Positions 36,563 through 48,726 of a stretch of 64,000 nucleotides of DNA are shown here, one piece after another. The first letter of the stretch is position 1. Each line of letters begins with the position of its first letter. Made by a program: the position numbers and the translations under genes. The stretch is taken from NCBI GenBank assembly GCA_032622095.1, contig CP136062.1, forward strand, positions 8,893,710 to 8,957,709, written 5' to 3'. Source of the DNA: Siphonodentalium dalli (taxonomy: Eukaryota > Mollusca > Scaphopoda > Gadilida > Siphonodentaliidae). Under the pieces are notes generated by a model, which saw nothing but the letters and a program-made list of their open reading frames with translations, was not told where the DNA came from and made no database searches.

Positions 36563-37406
36563 GCTTCCAGATTTATCAGGATTCTATTACTGGTGTTATT
36601 TCTTACCCCAAAACAATTGTTAATTTTAAAACGGGGTATGTGGGTTAAATGACCGCTGGGAGATAATAGGATGCCCAATGACTCCTATATTTCTATTGTA
36701 TCACGGTAAAGCTTTTTTTGTAAAATTGGCGCGGTTTACACGATAAAACTGCAATTTACTTTTCAATTATAGGTTACAAACAACTAATTATATAGAGTTA
36801 CTCTTCTTGAATTTGTGTAGGGAAACTCGAGTCAGCATAAAAAAAAATTCTGGCTGCTGATTGGTTGATTATCATTGAGGGAAATATCCCTAATCGGGAA
36901 CAGAAAATCATAGCCTACGTAAATATGGCGATCGTGTATGTTTAGATGTCCAGGAAGAGTCTGGTGGCGTCCAGAAGTTACGGAAGGGGTCTGGGTATTT
37001 TTATGCTGCTGATTTTTTTGCAGTAAATTTAAAGGGACATCCGCCTATCATTGAACCAAACCATCATCGGATGGTGAAATTTTGAGGGGGGGGGGGGGGG
37101 TCTATTTCAAATGCAATTAAACATTGTATTGTTCAAAATTAGATAAATTCCTTAAAACGTATGGTTGATATACGTGACTAGTTTTCAAAACTTATACATA
37201 TTACTTTCTATCGTGTGCGTTATGCACGCGAGTCGGTTTTTACAAATTAAATTATGATGAAAAACCATGAATTTGGGGTGTGGTCACATTTGTGGTCATA
37301 ATATCCCCATTAGTGAGTGGATGGACATGGGACATGCGACACTGTGCAGTATATATGTCTATGACAAGCCTAACATGAGACATTAGTATCTTTTCTACTA
37401 AACTGC
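36563..37406 (+). repeat. Satellite unit 34, class C
   Basis: 844 bp; 15 G; twin of unit 30. Confidence 0.95.
36772..37028 (+). mobile_element. MITE left fragment, unit 34
   Basis: 257 bp, common C junction. Confidence 0.87.
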
Positions 37407-38295
37407 GCTTCCAGATTTATCAGGATTCTATTACTGGTGTTATTTCTTACCCCAAAAAAATTGTTAATTTTAAAACGGGGTATGTGGGTTAAATGACCGC
37501 TGGGAGATAATAGGATGCCCAATGACTCCTATATTTCTATTGTATCACGGTAAAGCTTTTTTTGTAAAATTGGCGCGGTTTACACGATAAAACTGCAATT
37601 TACTTTTCAATTATAGGCAAAAAAATCACATTTTTCAAATATCGTTCAGGGCAGCGAATTTAGGAACACTGATAAACAAAGACTCACTCGTTTTGTTGAG
37701 TTATTATATTTTCACGCCCTACAGACCCATTTTCAGATTATGCGAGACATTTATTAACCCTCTGTCGCCGGAACTTCAACTTTTTCCGGAGGCGAAATTT
37801 TCTGAAAATCATCCATTTTGTGCATATGGGTGGACCTTTAATGTTCAAAATAGCACGGTCGAGGTGATGGAAGTTTCTCTGAGAGAAATTCGACTCAAAC
37901 TCCTAAAAAGTACTAAAATTTAAAGGGACATCCGCCTATCATTGAACCAAACCATCATCGGATGGTGAAATTTTGAGGGGGGGGGGGGGTCTATTTCAAA
38001 TGCAATTAAACATTGTATTGTTCAAAATTAGATAAATTCCTTAAAACGTATGGTAGATATACGTGACTAGTTTTCAAAACTTATACATATTACTTTCTAT
38101 CGTGTGCGTTATGCACGCGAGTCGGTTTTTACAAATTAAATTATGATGAAAAACCATGAATTTGGGGTGTGGTCACATTTGTGGTCATAATATCCCCATT
38201 AGTGAGTGGATGGACATGGGACATGCGACACTGTGCAGTATATATGTCTATGACAAGCCTAACATGAGACATTAGTATCTTTTCTACTAAACTGC
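37407..38295 (+). repeat. Satellite unit 35, class S, mosaic with LB variants
   Basis: 889 bp; 13 G. GCAAAAAAATCAC and GGTAGATATAC are LB-type, while the rest (CCCCATTAG, GACATGGGAC) is S-type, as expected from short conversion tracts. Confidence 0.93.
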
Positions 38296-38874
38296 GCTTC
38301 CAGATTTATCAGGATTCTATTACTGGTGTTATTTCTTACCCCAAAAAAATTGTTAATTTTAAAACGGGGTATGTGGGTTAAATGACCGCTGGGAGATAAT
38401 AGGATGTCCAATGACTCCTATATTTCTATTGTATCACGGTAAAGCTTTTTTTGTAAAATTGGCGCGGTTTACACGATCAAACTTCAATTTTCTTTTCAAA
38501 TATATGTTACAAACAACTAATTATATATAGAGTTACTCTTCTTGAATTTGTGTAGGGAAACTCGAGTCAGCATAAAAAAAAATTCTGGCTGCTGATTGGT
38601 TGATTATCATTGAGGGAAATATCCCTAATCGGGAACAGAAAATCACTAGTTTTCAAAACTTATACATATTACTTTCTATCGTGTGCGTTATGCACGCGAG
38701 TCGGTTTTTACAAATTAAATTATGATGAAAAACCATGAATTTGGGGTGTGGTCACATTTGTGGTCATAATATCCCCATTAGTGAGTGGATGGACATGGGA
38801 CATGCGACACTGTGCAGTATATATGTCTATGACAAGCCTAACATGAGACATTAGTATCTTTTCTACTAAACTGC
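38296..38874 (+). repeat. Satellite unit 36, truncated LB (579 bp)
   Basis: The shortest unit. The 5' part has LB markers (GGATGTCCAATG, CGATCAAACTTC) and the first 141 bp of a MITE, then AGAAAATCA jumps to CTAGTTTTCAAAAC of the satellite 3' part. The G tract and central part are missing. At most one shared base is seen at the junction, so this deletion is independent of the C deletion. Confidence 0.93.
38505..38645 (+). mobile_element. MITE left fragment (141 bp), unit 36
   Basis: LB-type start TATATGTTAC, so the first base of the inverted repeat is T instead of G. It breaks off after GGGAACAGAAAATCA. Confidence 0.85.
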
Positions 38875-39760
38875 GCTTCCAGATTTATCAGGATTCTATT
38901 ACTGGTGTTATTTCTTACCCCAAAAAAATTGTTAATTTTAAAACGGGGTATGTGGGTTAAATGACCGCTGGGAGATAATAGGATGCCCAATGACTCCTAT
39001 ATTTCTATTGTATCACGGTAAAGCTTTTTTTTGTAAAATTGGCGCGGTTTACACGATAAAACTGCAATTTACTTTTCAATTATAGGCAAAAAATTCACAT
39101 TTTTCAAATATCGTTCAGGGCAGCGAATTTAGGAACACCGATAAACAAAGACTCACTCGTTTTGTTGAGTTATTATATTTTCACGCCCTACAGACCCATT
39201 TTCAGATTATGCGAGACATTTATTAACCCTCTGTCGCCGGAACTTCAACTTTTTCCGGAGGCGAAATTTTCTGAAAATCATCCATTTTGTGCATATGGGT
39301 GGACCTTTAATGTTCAAAATAGCACGGTCGAGGTGATGGAAGTTTCTCTGAGAGAAATTCGACTCAAACTCCTAAAAAGTACTAAAATTTAAAGGGACAT
39401 CCGCCTATCATTGAACCAAACCATCATCGGATGGTGAAATTTTGAGGGGGGTGGTCTATTTCAAATGCAATTAAACATTGTATTGTTCAAAATTAGATAA
39501 ATTCCTTAAAACATTTGGTTGATATACGTGACTAGTTTTCAAAACTTATACATATTACTTTCTATCGTGTGCGTTATGCACGCGAGTCGGTTTTTACAAA
39601 TTAAATTATGATGAAAAACCATGAATTTGGGGTGTGGTCACATTTGTGGTCATAATATCCCCATTAGTGAGTGGATGGACATGGGACATGCGACACTGTG
39701 CAGTATATATGTCTATGACAAGCCTAACATGAGACATTAGTATCTTTTCTACTAAACTGC
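38875..39760 (+). repeat. Satellite unit 37, class S
   Basis: 886 bp; GGGGGGTGG; ACCGATAAAC; private AAAACATTTGG at the position where the fold-back inserted in unit 12. Confidence 0.95.
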
Positions 39761-40644
39761 GCTTCCAGATTTATCAGGATTCTATTACTGGTGTTATTTC
39801 TTACCCCAAAAAAATTGTTAATTTTAAAACGGGGTATGTGGGTTAAATGGCCGCTGGGAGATAATAGGATGCCCAATGACTCCTATATTTCTATTGTATC
39901 ACGGTAAAGCTTTTTTTGTAAAATTGGCGCGGTTTACACGATAAAACTGCAATTTACTTTTCAATTATAGGCAAAAAATTCACATTTTTCAAATATCGTT
40001 CAGGGCAGCGAATTTAGGAACACTGATAAACAAAGACTCACTCGTTTTGTTGAGTTATTATATTTTCACGCCCTACAGACCCATTTTCAGATTATGCGAG
40101 ACATTTATTAACCCTCTGTCGCCGGAACTTCTACTTTTTCCGGAGGCGAAATTTTCTGAAAATCATCCATTTTGTGCATATGGGTGGACCTTTAATGTTC
40201 AAAATAGCACGGTCGAGGTGATGGAAGTTTCTCTGAGAGAAATTCGACTCAAACTCCTAAAAGTACTAAAATTTAAAGGGACATCCGCCTATCATTGAAC
40301 CAAACCATCATCGGATGGTGAAATTTTGAGGGGGGTGGTCTATTTCAAATGCAATTAAACATTGTATTGTTCAAAATTAGATAAATTCCTTAAAACGTAT
40401 GGTAGATATACGTGACTAGTTTTCAAAACTTATACATATTACTTTCTATCGTGTGCGTTATGCACGCGAGTCGGTTTTTACAAATTAAATTATGATGAAA
40501 AACCATGAATTTGGGGTGTGGTCACATTTGTGGTCATAATATCCCCACTAGTGAGTGGATGGACATTGGACATGCGACACTGTGCAGTATATATGTCTAT
40601 GACAAGCCTAACATGAGACATTAGTATCTTTTCTACTAAACTGC
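39761..40644 (+). repeat. Satellite unit 38, class S, mosaic
   Basis: 884 bp; TAAATGGCCGC, CTTCTACTTT and CTAAAAGTAC link it to units 46, 49 and 50, whereas its 3' end (GGTAGATAT, CCCCACTAG, GACATTGGAC) is LB-type. It lies directly before the LB block. Confidence 0.93.
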
Positions 40645-41992
40645 GCTTCCAGATTTATCAGGATTCTATTACTGGTGTTATTTCTTACCCCAAAAAATTT
40701 TTTAATTTTAAAACGGGGTATGTGGGTTAAATGACCGCTGGGAGATAATAGGATGTCCAATGACTCCTATATTTCTATTGTATCACGGTAAAGCTTTTTT
40801 TGTAAAATTGGCGCGGTTTACACGATCAAACTTCAATTTTCTTTTCAAATATATGTTACAAACAACTAATTATATATAGAGTTACTCTTCTTGAATTTGT
40901 GTAGGGAAACTCGAGTCAGCATAAAAAAAAATTCTGGCTGCTGATTGGTTGATTATCATTGAGGGAAATATCCCTAATCGGGAACAGAAAATCATAGCCT
41001 ACGTAAATATGGCGATCGTGTATGTTTAGATGTCCAGGAAGAGTCTGGTGCCGTCCAGAAGTTACGGAAGGGGTCTGGGTATTTTTATGCTGCTGATTTT
41101 TTTGCAGTAAATGGGGTAGTTGTGGAAATGCAAGATTATCGTTTGAAAAAAATACCGAAAAGGGCGCGTTTGTTGTCACATACTGGTGCAGAAGATGACG
41201 TTCTAAGGGAAAATTGACCACTTGAAGTTCAACTAGGTCAAACCCATGGCCGGCGGGACTTTTAGTTAACACTGTCGCCTATGGAAAATAATTAGTTGTG
41301 GGTAACCTATAGGCAAAAAAATCGCATTTTTCAAATATCGTTCAGGGCAGCGAATTTAGGAACACTGATAAACAAAGACTCACTCGTTTTGTTGAGTTAT
41401 TATATTTTCACGCCCTACAGACCCATTTTCAGATTATGCGAGACATTTATTAACCCTCTGTCGCCGGAACTTCAACTTTTTCCGGAGGCGAAATTTTCTG
41501 AAAATCATCCATTTTGTGCATCTGGGTGGACCTTTAATGTTCAAAATAGCACGATCGAGGTGATGGAAGTTTCTCTGATAGAAATTCGACTCAAACTCCT
41601 GAAAAGTACTGAAATTTAAAGGGACATCCGCCTATCATTGAACCAAACCATCATCGGATGGTGAAATTTTGAGGGGGGGGGGGGGGTCTATATCAAATGC
41701 AATTAAACATTGTATTGTTCAAAATTAGATAAATTCCTTAAAACGTATGGTAGATATACGTGACTAGTTTTCAAAACTTATACATATTACTTTCTATCGT
41801 GTGCGTTATGCACGCGAGTCGGTTTTTACAAATTAAATTATGATGAAAAACCCTGAATTTGGGGTGTGGTCACATTTGTGGTCATAATATCCCCACTAGT
41901 GAGTGGATGGACATTGGACATGCGACACTGTGCAGTATATATGTCTATGACAAGCCTAACATGAGACATTAGTATCTTTTCTACTAAACTGC
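40645..41992 (+). repeat. Satellite unit 39, class LB (first full LB)
   Basis: 1,348 bp. LB markers: GGATGTCCAATG, CGATCAAACTTC, GTGCCGTCC, GAAAAAAATACC, GTTGTGGGTAAC, GCATCTGGG, CACGATCG, CTGATAGAAAT, TACTGAAATT, TCTATATCAAAT, ACCCTGAATT. Private TTTTTTAATTTT and AAAATCGCATTT set it apart from units 40-44. Confidence 0.95.
40854..41307. mobile_element. MITE, full LB-type copy in unit 39
   Basis: 454 bp: the left end starts TGTTAC rather than GGTTAC and an extra TA lies in TATATATAG. The right end GTAACC and TATA are intact. Confidence 0.88.
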
Positions 41993-43343
41993 GCTTCCAG
42001 ATTTATCAGGATTCTATTACTGGTGTTATTTCTTACCCCAAAAAAAATTTTAATTTTAAAACGGGGTATGTGGGTTAAATGACCGCTGGGAGATAATAGG
42101 ATGTCCAATGACTCCTATATTTCTATTGTATCACGGTAAAGCTTTTTTTGTAAAATTGGCGCGGTTTACACGATCAAACTTCAATTTTCTTTTCAAATAT
42201 ATGTTACAAACAACTAATTATATATAGAGTTACTCTTCTTGAATTTGTGTAGGGAAACTCGAGTCAGCATAAAAAAAAATTCTGGCTGCTGATTGGTTGA
42301 TTATCATTGAGGGAAATATCCCTAATCGGGAACAGAAAATCATAGCCTACGTAAATATGGCGATCGTGTATGTTTAGATGTCCAGGAAGAGTCTGGTGCC
42401 GTCCAGAAGTTACGGAAGGGGTCTGGGTATTTTTATGCTGCTGATTTTTTTTGCAGTAAATGGGGTAGTTGTGGAAATGCAAGATTATCGTTTGAAAAAA
42501 ATACCGAAAAGGGCGCGTTTGTTGTCACATACTGGTGCAGAAGATGACGTTCTAAGGGAAAATTGACCACTTGAAGTTCAACTAGGTCAAACCCATGGCC
42601 GGCGGGACTTTTAGTTAACACTGTCGCCTATGGAAAATAATTAGTTGTGGGTAACCTATAGGCAAAAAAATCACATTTTTCAAATATCGTTCAGGGCAGC
42701 GAATTTAGGAACACTGATAAACAAAGACTCACTCGTTTTGTTGAGTTATTATATTTTCACGCCCTACAGACCCATTTTCAGATTATGCGAGACATTTATT
42801 AACCCTCTGTCGCCGGAACTTCAACTTTTTCCGGAGGCGAAATTTTCTGAAAATCATCCATTTTGTGCATCTGGGTGGACCTTTAATGTTCAAAATAGCA
42901 CGATCGAGGTGATGGAAGTTTCTCTGATAGAAATTCGACTCAAACTCCTGAAAAGTACTGAAATTTAAAGGGACATCCGCCTATCATTGAACCAAACCAT
43001 CATCGGATGGTGAAATTTTGAGGGGGGGGGGGGGGGGTCTATATCAAATGCAATTAAACATTGTATTGTTCAAAATTAGATAAATTCCTTAAAACGTATG
43101 GTAGATATACGTGACTAGTTTTCAAAACTTATACATATTACTTTCTATCGTGTGCGTTATGCACGCGAGTCGGTTTTTACAAATTAAATTATGATGAAAA
43201 ACCCTGAATTTGGGGTGTGGTCACATTTGTGGTCATAATATCCCCACTAGTGAGTGGATGGACATTGGACATGCGACACTGTGCAGTATATATGTCTATG
43301 ACAAGCCTAACATGAGACATTAGTATCTTTTCTACTAAACTGC
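41993..43343 (+). repeat. Satellite unit 40, class LB
   Basis: 1,351 bp; 16 G; AAAAAAAATTTTAAT and an extra T before GCAGTAAATGG, which breaks the MITE minus-strand frame. Confidence 0.95.
42202..42656. mobile_element. MITE, full LB-type copy in unit 40
   Basis: 455 bp; left end TGTTAC as in unit 39. Confidence 0.88.
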
Positions 43344-44688
43344 GCTTCCAGATTTATCAGGATTCTATTACTGGTGTTATTTCTTACCCCAAAAAAATTG
43401 TTAATTTTAAAACGGGGTATGTGGGTTAAATGACCGCTGGGAGATAATAGGATGTCCAATGACTCCTATATTTCTATTGTATCACGGTAAAGCTTTTTTT
43501 GTAAAATTGGCGCGGTTTACACGATCAAACTTCAATTTTCTTTTCAAATATAGGTTACAAACAACTAATTATATAGAGTTACTCTTCTTGAATTTGTGTA
43601 GGGAAACTCGAGTCAGCATAAAAAAAAATTCTGGCTGCTGATTGGTTGATTATCATTGAGGGAAATATCCCTAATCGGGAACAGAAAATCATAGCCTACG
43701 TAAATATGGCGATCGTGTATGTTTAGATGTCCAGGAAGAGTCTGGTGCCGTCCAGAAGTTACGGAAGGGGTCTGGGTATTTTTATGCTGCTGATTTTTTT
43801 GCAGTAAATGGGGTAGTTGTGGAAATGCAAGATTATCGTTTGAAAAAAATACCGAAAAGGGCGCGTTTGTTGTCACATACTGGTGCAGAAGATGACGTTC
43901 TAAGGGAAAATTGACCACTTGAAGTTCAACTAGGTCAAACCCATGGCCGGCGGGACTTTTAGTTAACACTGTCGCCTATGGAAAATAATTAGTTGTGGGT
44001 AACCTATAGGCAAAAAAATCACATTTTTCAAATATCGTTCAGGGCAGCGAATTTAGGAACACTGATAAACAAAGACTCACTCGTTTTGTTGAGTTATTAT
44101 ATTTTCACGCCCTACAGACCCATTTTCAGATTATGCGAGACATTTATTAACCCTCTGTCGCCGGAACTTCAACTTTTTCCGGAGGCGAAATTTTCTGAAA
44201 ATCATCCATTTTGTGCATCTGGGTGGACCTTTAATGTTCAAAATAGCACGATCGAGGTGATGGAAGTTTCTCTGATAGAAATTCGACTCAAACTCCTGAA
44301 AAGTACTGAAATTTAAAGGGACATCCGCCTATCATTGAACCAAACCATCATCGGGTGGTGAAATTTTGAGGGGGGGGGGGGGTCTATATCAAATGCAATT
44401 AAACATTGTATTGTTCAAAATTAGATAAATTCCTTAAAACGTATGGTAGATATACGTGACTAGTTTTCAAAACTTATACATATTACTTTCTATCGTGTGC
44501 GTTATGCACGCGAGTCGGTTTTTACAAATTAAATTATGATGAAAAACCCTGAATTTGGGGTGTGGTCACATTTGTGGTCATAATATCCCCACTAGTGAGT
44601 GGATGGACATTGGACATGCGACACTGTGCAGTATATATGTCTATGACAAGCCTAACATGAGACATTAGTATCTTTTCTATTAAACTGC
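43344..44688 (+). repeat. Satellite unit 41, class LB
   Basis: 1,345 bp; 13 G; CATCGGGTGG weakens the ACCATC/GATGGT hairpin; ends CTATTAAAC. Confidence 0.95.
43553..44004. mobile_element. MITE, full LB-type copy in unit 41
   Basis: 452 bp, GGTTAC end restored. Confidence 0.89.
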
Positions 44689-46037
44689 GCTTCCAGATTT
44701 ATCAGGATTCTATTACTGGTGTTATTTCTTACCCCAAAAAAATTGTTAATTTTAAAACGGGGTATGTGGGTTAAATGACCGCTGGGAGATAATAGGATGT
44801 CCAATGACTCCTATATTTCTATTGTATCACGGTAAAGCTTTTTTTGTAAAATTGGCGCGGTTTACACGATCAAACTTCAATTTTCTTTTCAAATATAGGT
44901 TACAAACAACTAATTATATAGAGTTACTCTTCTTGAATTTGTGTAGGGAAACTCGAGTCAGCATAAAAAAAAATTCTGGCTGCTGATTGGTTGATTATCA
45001 TTGAGGGAAATATCCCTAATCGGGAACAGAAAATCATAGCCTACGTAAATATGGCGATCGTGTATGTTTAGATGTCCAGGAAGAGTCTGGTGCCGTCCAG
45101 AAGTTACGGAAGGGGTCTGGGTATTTTTATGCTGCTGATTTTTTTGCAGTAAATGGGGTAGTTGTGGAAATGCAAGATTATCGTTTGAAAAAAATACCGA
45201 AAAGGGCGCGTTTGTTGTCACATACTGGTGCAGAAGATGACGTTCTAAGGGAAAATTGACCACTTGAAGTTCAACTAGGTCAAACCCATGGCCGGCGGGA
45301 CTTTTAGTTAACACTGTCGCCTATGGAAAATAATTAGTTGTGGGTAACCTATAGGCAAAAAAATCACATTTTTCAAATATCGTTCAGGGCAGCGAATTTA
45401 GGAACACTGATAAACAAAGACTCACTCGTTTTGTTGAGTTATTATATTTTCACGCCCTACAGACCCATTTTCAGATTATGCGAGACATTTATTAACCCTC
45501 TGTCGCCGGAACTTCAACTTTTTCCGGAGGCGAAATTTTCTGAAAATCATCCATTTTGTGCATCTGGGTGGACCTTTAATGTTCAAAATAGCACGATCGA
45601 GGTGATGGAAGTTTCTCTGATAGAAATTCGACTCAAACTCCTGAAAAGTACTGAAATTTAAAGGGACATCCGCCTATCATTGAACCAAACCATCATCGGA
45701 TGGTGAAATTTTGAGGGGGGGGGGGGGGGGGTCTATATCAAATGCAATTAAACATTGTATTGTTCAAAATTAGATAAATTCCTTAAAACGTATGGTAGAT
45801 ATACGTGACTAGTTTTCAAAACTTATACATATTACTTTCTATCGTGTGCGTTATGCACGCGAGTCGGTTTTTACAAATTAAATTATGATGAAAAACCCTG
45901 AATTTGGGGTGTGGTCACATTTGTGGTCATAATATCCCCACTAGTGAGTGGATGGACATTGGACATGCGACACTGTGCAGTATATATGTCTATGACAAGC
46001 CTAACATGAGACATTAGTATCTTTTCTACTAAACTGC
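44689..46037 (+). repeat. Satellite unit 42, class LB
   Basis: 1,349 bp; 17 G; otherwise nearly the same as unit 43. Confidence 0.95.
44898..45349. mobile_element. MITE, full LB-type copy in unit 42
   Basis: 452 bp, both ends and TATA flanks intact. Confidence 0.89.
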
Positions 46038-47382
46038 GCTTCCAGATTTATCAGGATTCTATTACTGGTGTTATTTCTTACCCCAAAAAAATTGTTAATT
46101 TTAAAACGGGGTATGTGGGTTAAATGACCGCTGGGAGATAATAGGATGTCCAATGACTCCTATATTTCTATTGTATCACGGTAAAGCTTTTTTTGTAAAA
46201 TTGGCGCGGTTTACACGATCAAACTTCAATTTTCTTTTCAAATATAGGTTACAAACAACTAATTATATAGAGTTACTCTTCTTGAATTTGTGTAGGGAAA
46301 CTCGAGTCAGCATAAAAAAAAATTCTGGCTGCTGATTGGTTGATTATCATTGAGGGAAATATCCCTAATCGGGAACAGAAAATCATAGCCTACGTAAATA
46401 TGGCGATCGTGTATGTTTAGATGTCCAGGAAGAGTCTGGTGCCGTCCAGAAGTTACGGAAGGGGTCTGGGTATTTTTATGCTGCTGATTTTTTTGCAGTA
46501 AATGGGGTAGTTGTGGAAATGCAAGATTATCGTTTGAAAAAAATACCGAAAAGGGCGCGTTTGTTGTCACATACTGGTGCAGAAGATGACGTTCTAAGGG
46601 AAAATTGACCACTTGAAGTTCAACTAGGTCAAACCCATGGCCGGCGGGACTTTTAGTTAACACTGTCGCCTATGGAAAATAATTAGTTGTGGGTAACCTA
46701 TAGGCAAAAAAATCACATTTTTCAAATATCGTTCAGGGCAGCGAATTTAGGAACACTGATAAACAAAGACTCACTCGTTTTGTTGAGTTATTATATTTTC
46801 ACGCCCTACAGACCCATTTTCAGATTATGCGAGACATTTATTAACCCTCTGTCGCCGGAACTTCAACTTTTTCCGGAGGCGAAATTTTCTGAAAATCATC
46901 CATTTTGTGCATCTGGGTGGACCTTTAATGTTCAAAATAGCACGATCGAGGTGATGGAAGTTTCTCTGATAGAAATTCGACTCAAACTCCTGAAAAGTAC
47001 TGAAATTTAAAGGGACATCCGCCTATCATTGAACCAAACCATCATCGGATGGTGAAATTTTGAGGGGGGGGGGGGGTCTATATCAAATGCAATTAAACAT
47101 TGTATTGTTCAAAATTAGATAAATTCCTTAAAACGTATGGTAGATATACGTGACTAGTTTTCAAAACTTATACATATTACTTTCTATCGTGTGCGTTATG
47201 CACGCGAGTCGGTTTTTACAAATTAAATTATGATGAAAAACCCTGAATTTGGGGTGTGGTCACATTTGTGGTCATAATATCCCCACTAGTGAGTGGATGG
47301 ACATTGGACATGCGACACTGTGCAGTATATATGTCTATGACAAGCCTAACATGAGACATTAGTATCTTTTCTACTAAACTGC
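46038..47382 (+). repeat. Satellite unit 43, class LB
   Basis: 1,345 bp; 13 G. Confidence 0.95.
46247..46698. mobile_element. MITE, full LB-type copy in unit 43
   Basis: 452 bp, intact ends. Confidence 0.89.
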
Positions 47383-48726
47383 GCTTCCAGATTTATCAGG
47401 ATTCTATTACTGGTGTTATTTCTTACCCCAAAAAAATTGTTAATTTTAAAACGGGGTATGTGGGTTAAATGACCGCTGGGAGATAATAGGATGTCCAATG
47501 ACTCCTATATTTCTATTGTATCACGGTAAAGCTTTTTTTGTAAAATTGGCGCGGTTTACACGATCAAACTTCAATTTTCTTTTCAAATATAGGTTACAAA
47601 CAACTAAATATATAGAGTTACTCTTCTTGAATTTGTGTAGGGAAACTCGAGTCAGCATAAAAAAAAATTCTGGCTGCTGATTGGTTGATTATCATTGAGG
47701 GAAATATCCCTAATCGGGAACAGAAAATCATAGCCTACGTAAATATGGCGATCGTGTATGTTTAGATGTCCAGGAAGAGTCTGGTGCCGTCCAGAAGTTA
47801 CGGAAGGGGTCTGGGTATTTTTATGCTGCTGATTTTTTTGCAGTAAATGGGGTAGTTGTGGAAATGCAAGATTATCGTTTGAAAAAAATACCGAAAAGGG
47901 CGCGTTTGTTGTCACATACTGGTGCAGAAGATGACGTTCTAAGGGAAAATTGACCACTTGAAGTTCAACTAGGTCAAACCCATGGCCGGCGGGACTTTTA
48001 GTTAACACTGTCGCCTATGGAAAATAATTAGTTGTGGGTAACCTATAGGCAAAAAAATCACATTTTTCAAATATCGTTCAGGGCAGCGAATTTAGGAACA
48101 CTGATAAACAAAGACTCACTCGTTTTGTTGAGTTATTATATTTTCACGCCCTACAGACCCATTTTCAGATTATGCGAGACATTTATTAACCCTCTGTCGC
48201 CGGAACTTCAACTTTTTCCGGAGGCGAAATTTTCTGAAAATCATCCATTTTGTGCATCTGGGTGGACCTTTAATGTTCAAAATAGCACGATCGAGGTGAT
48301 GGAAGTTTCTCTGATAGAAATTCGACTCAAACTCCTGAAAAGTACTGAAATTTAAAGGGACATCCGCCTATCATTGAACCAAACCATCATCGGATGGTGA
48401 AATTTTGAGGGGGGGGGGGGTCTATATCAAATGCAATTAAACATTGTATTGTTCAAAATTAGATAAATTCCTTAAAACGTATGGTAGATATACGTGACTA
48501 GTTTTCAAAACTTATACATATTACTTTCTATCGTGTGCGTTATGCACGCGAGTCGGTTTTTACAAATTAAATTATGATGAAAAACCCTGAATTTGGGGTG
48601 TGGTCACATTTGTGGTCATAATATCCCCACTAGTGAGTGGATGGACATTGGACATGCGACACTGTGCAGTATATATGTCTATGACAAGCCTAACATGAGA
48701 CATTAGTATCTTTTCTACTAAACTGC
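47383..48726 (+). repeat. Satellite unit 44, class LB
   Basis: 1,344 bp; 12 G; CAACTAAATATATAG in the MITE, shared only with unit 45. Confidence 0.95.
47592..48043. mobile_element. MITE, full LB-type copy in unit 44
   Basis: 452 bp; one T-to-A change inside the left inverted repeat region. Confidence 0.89.
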
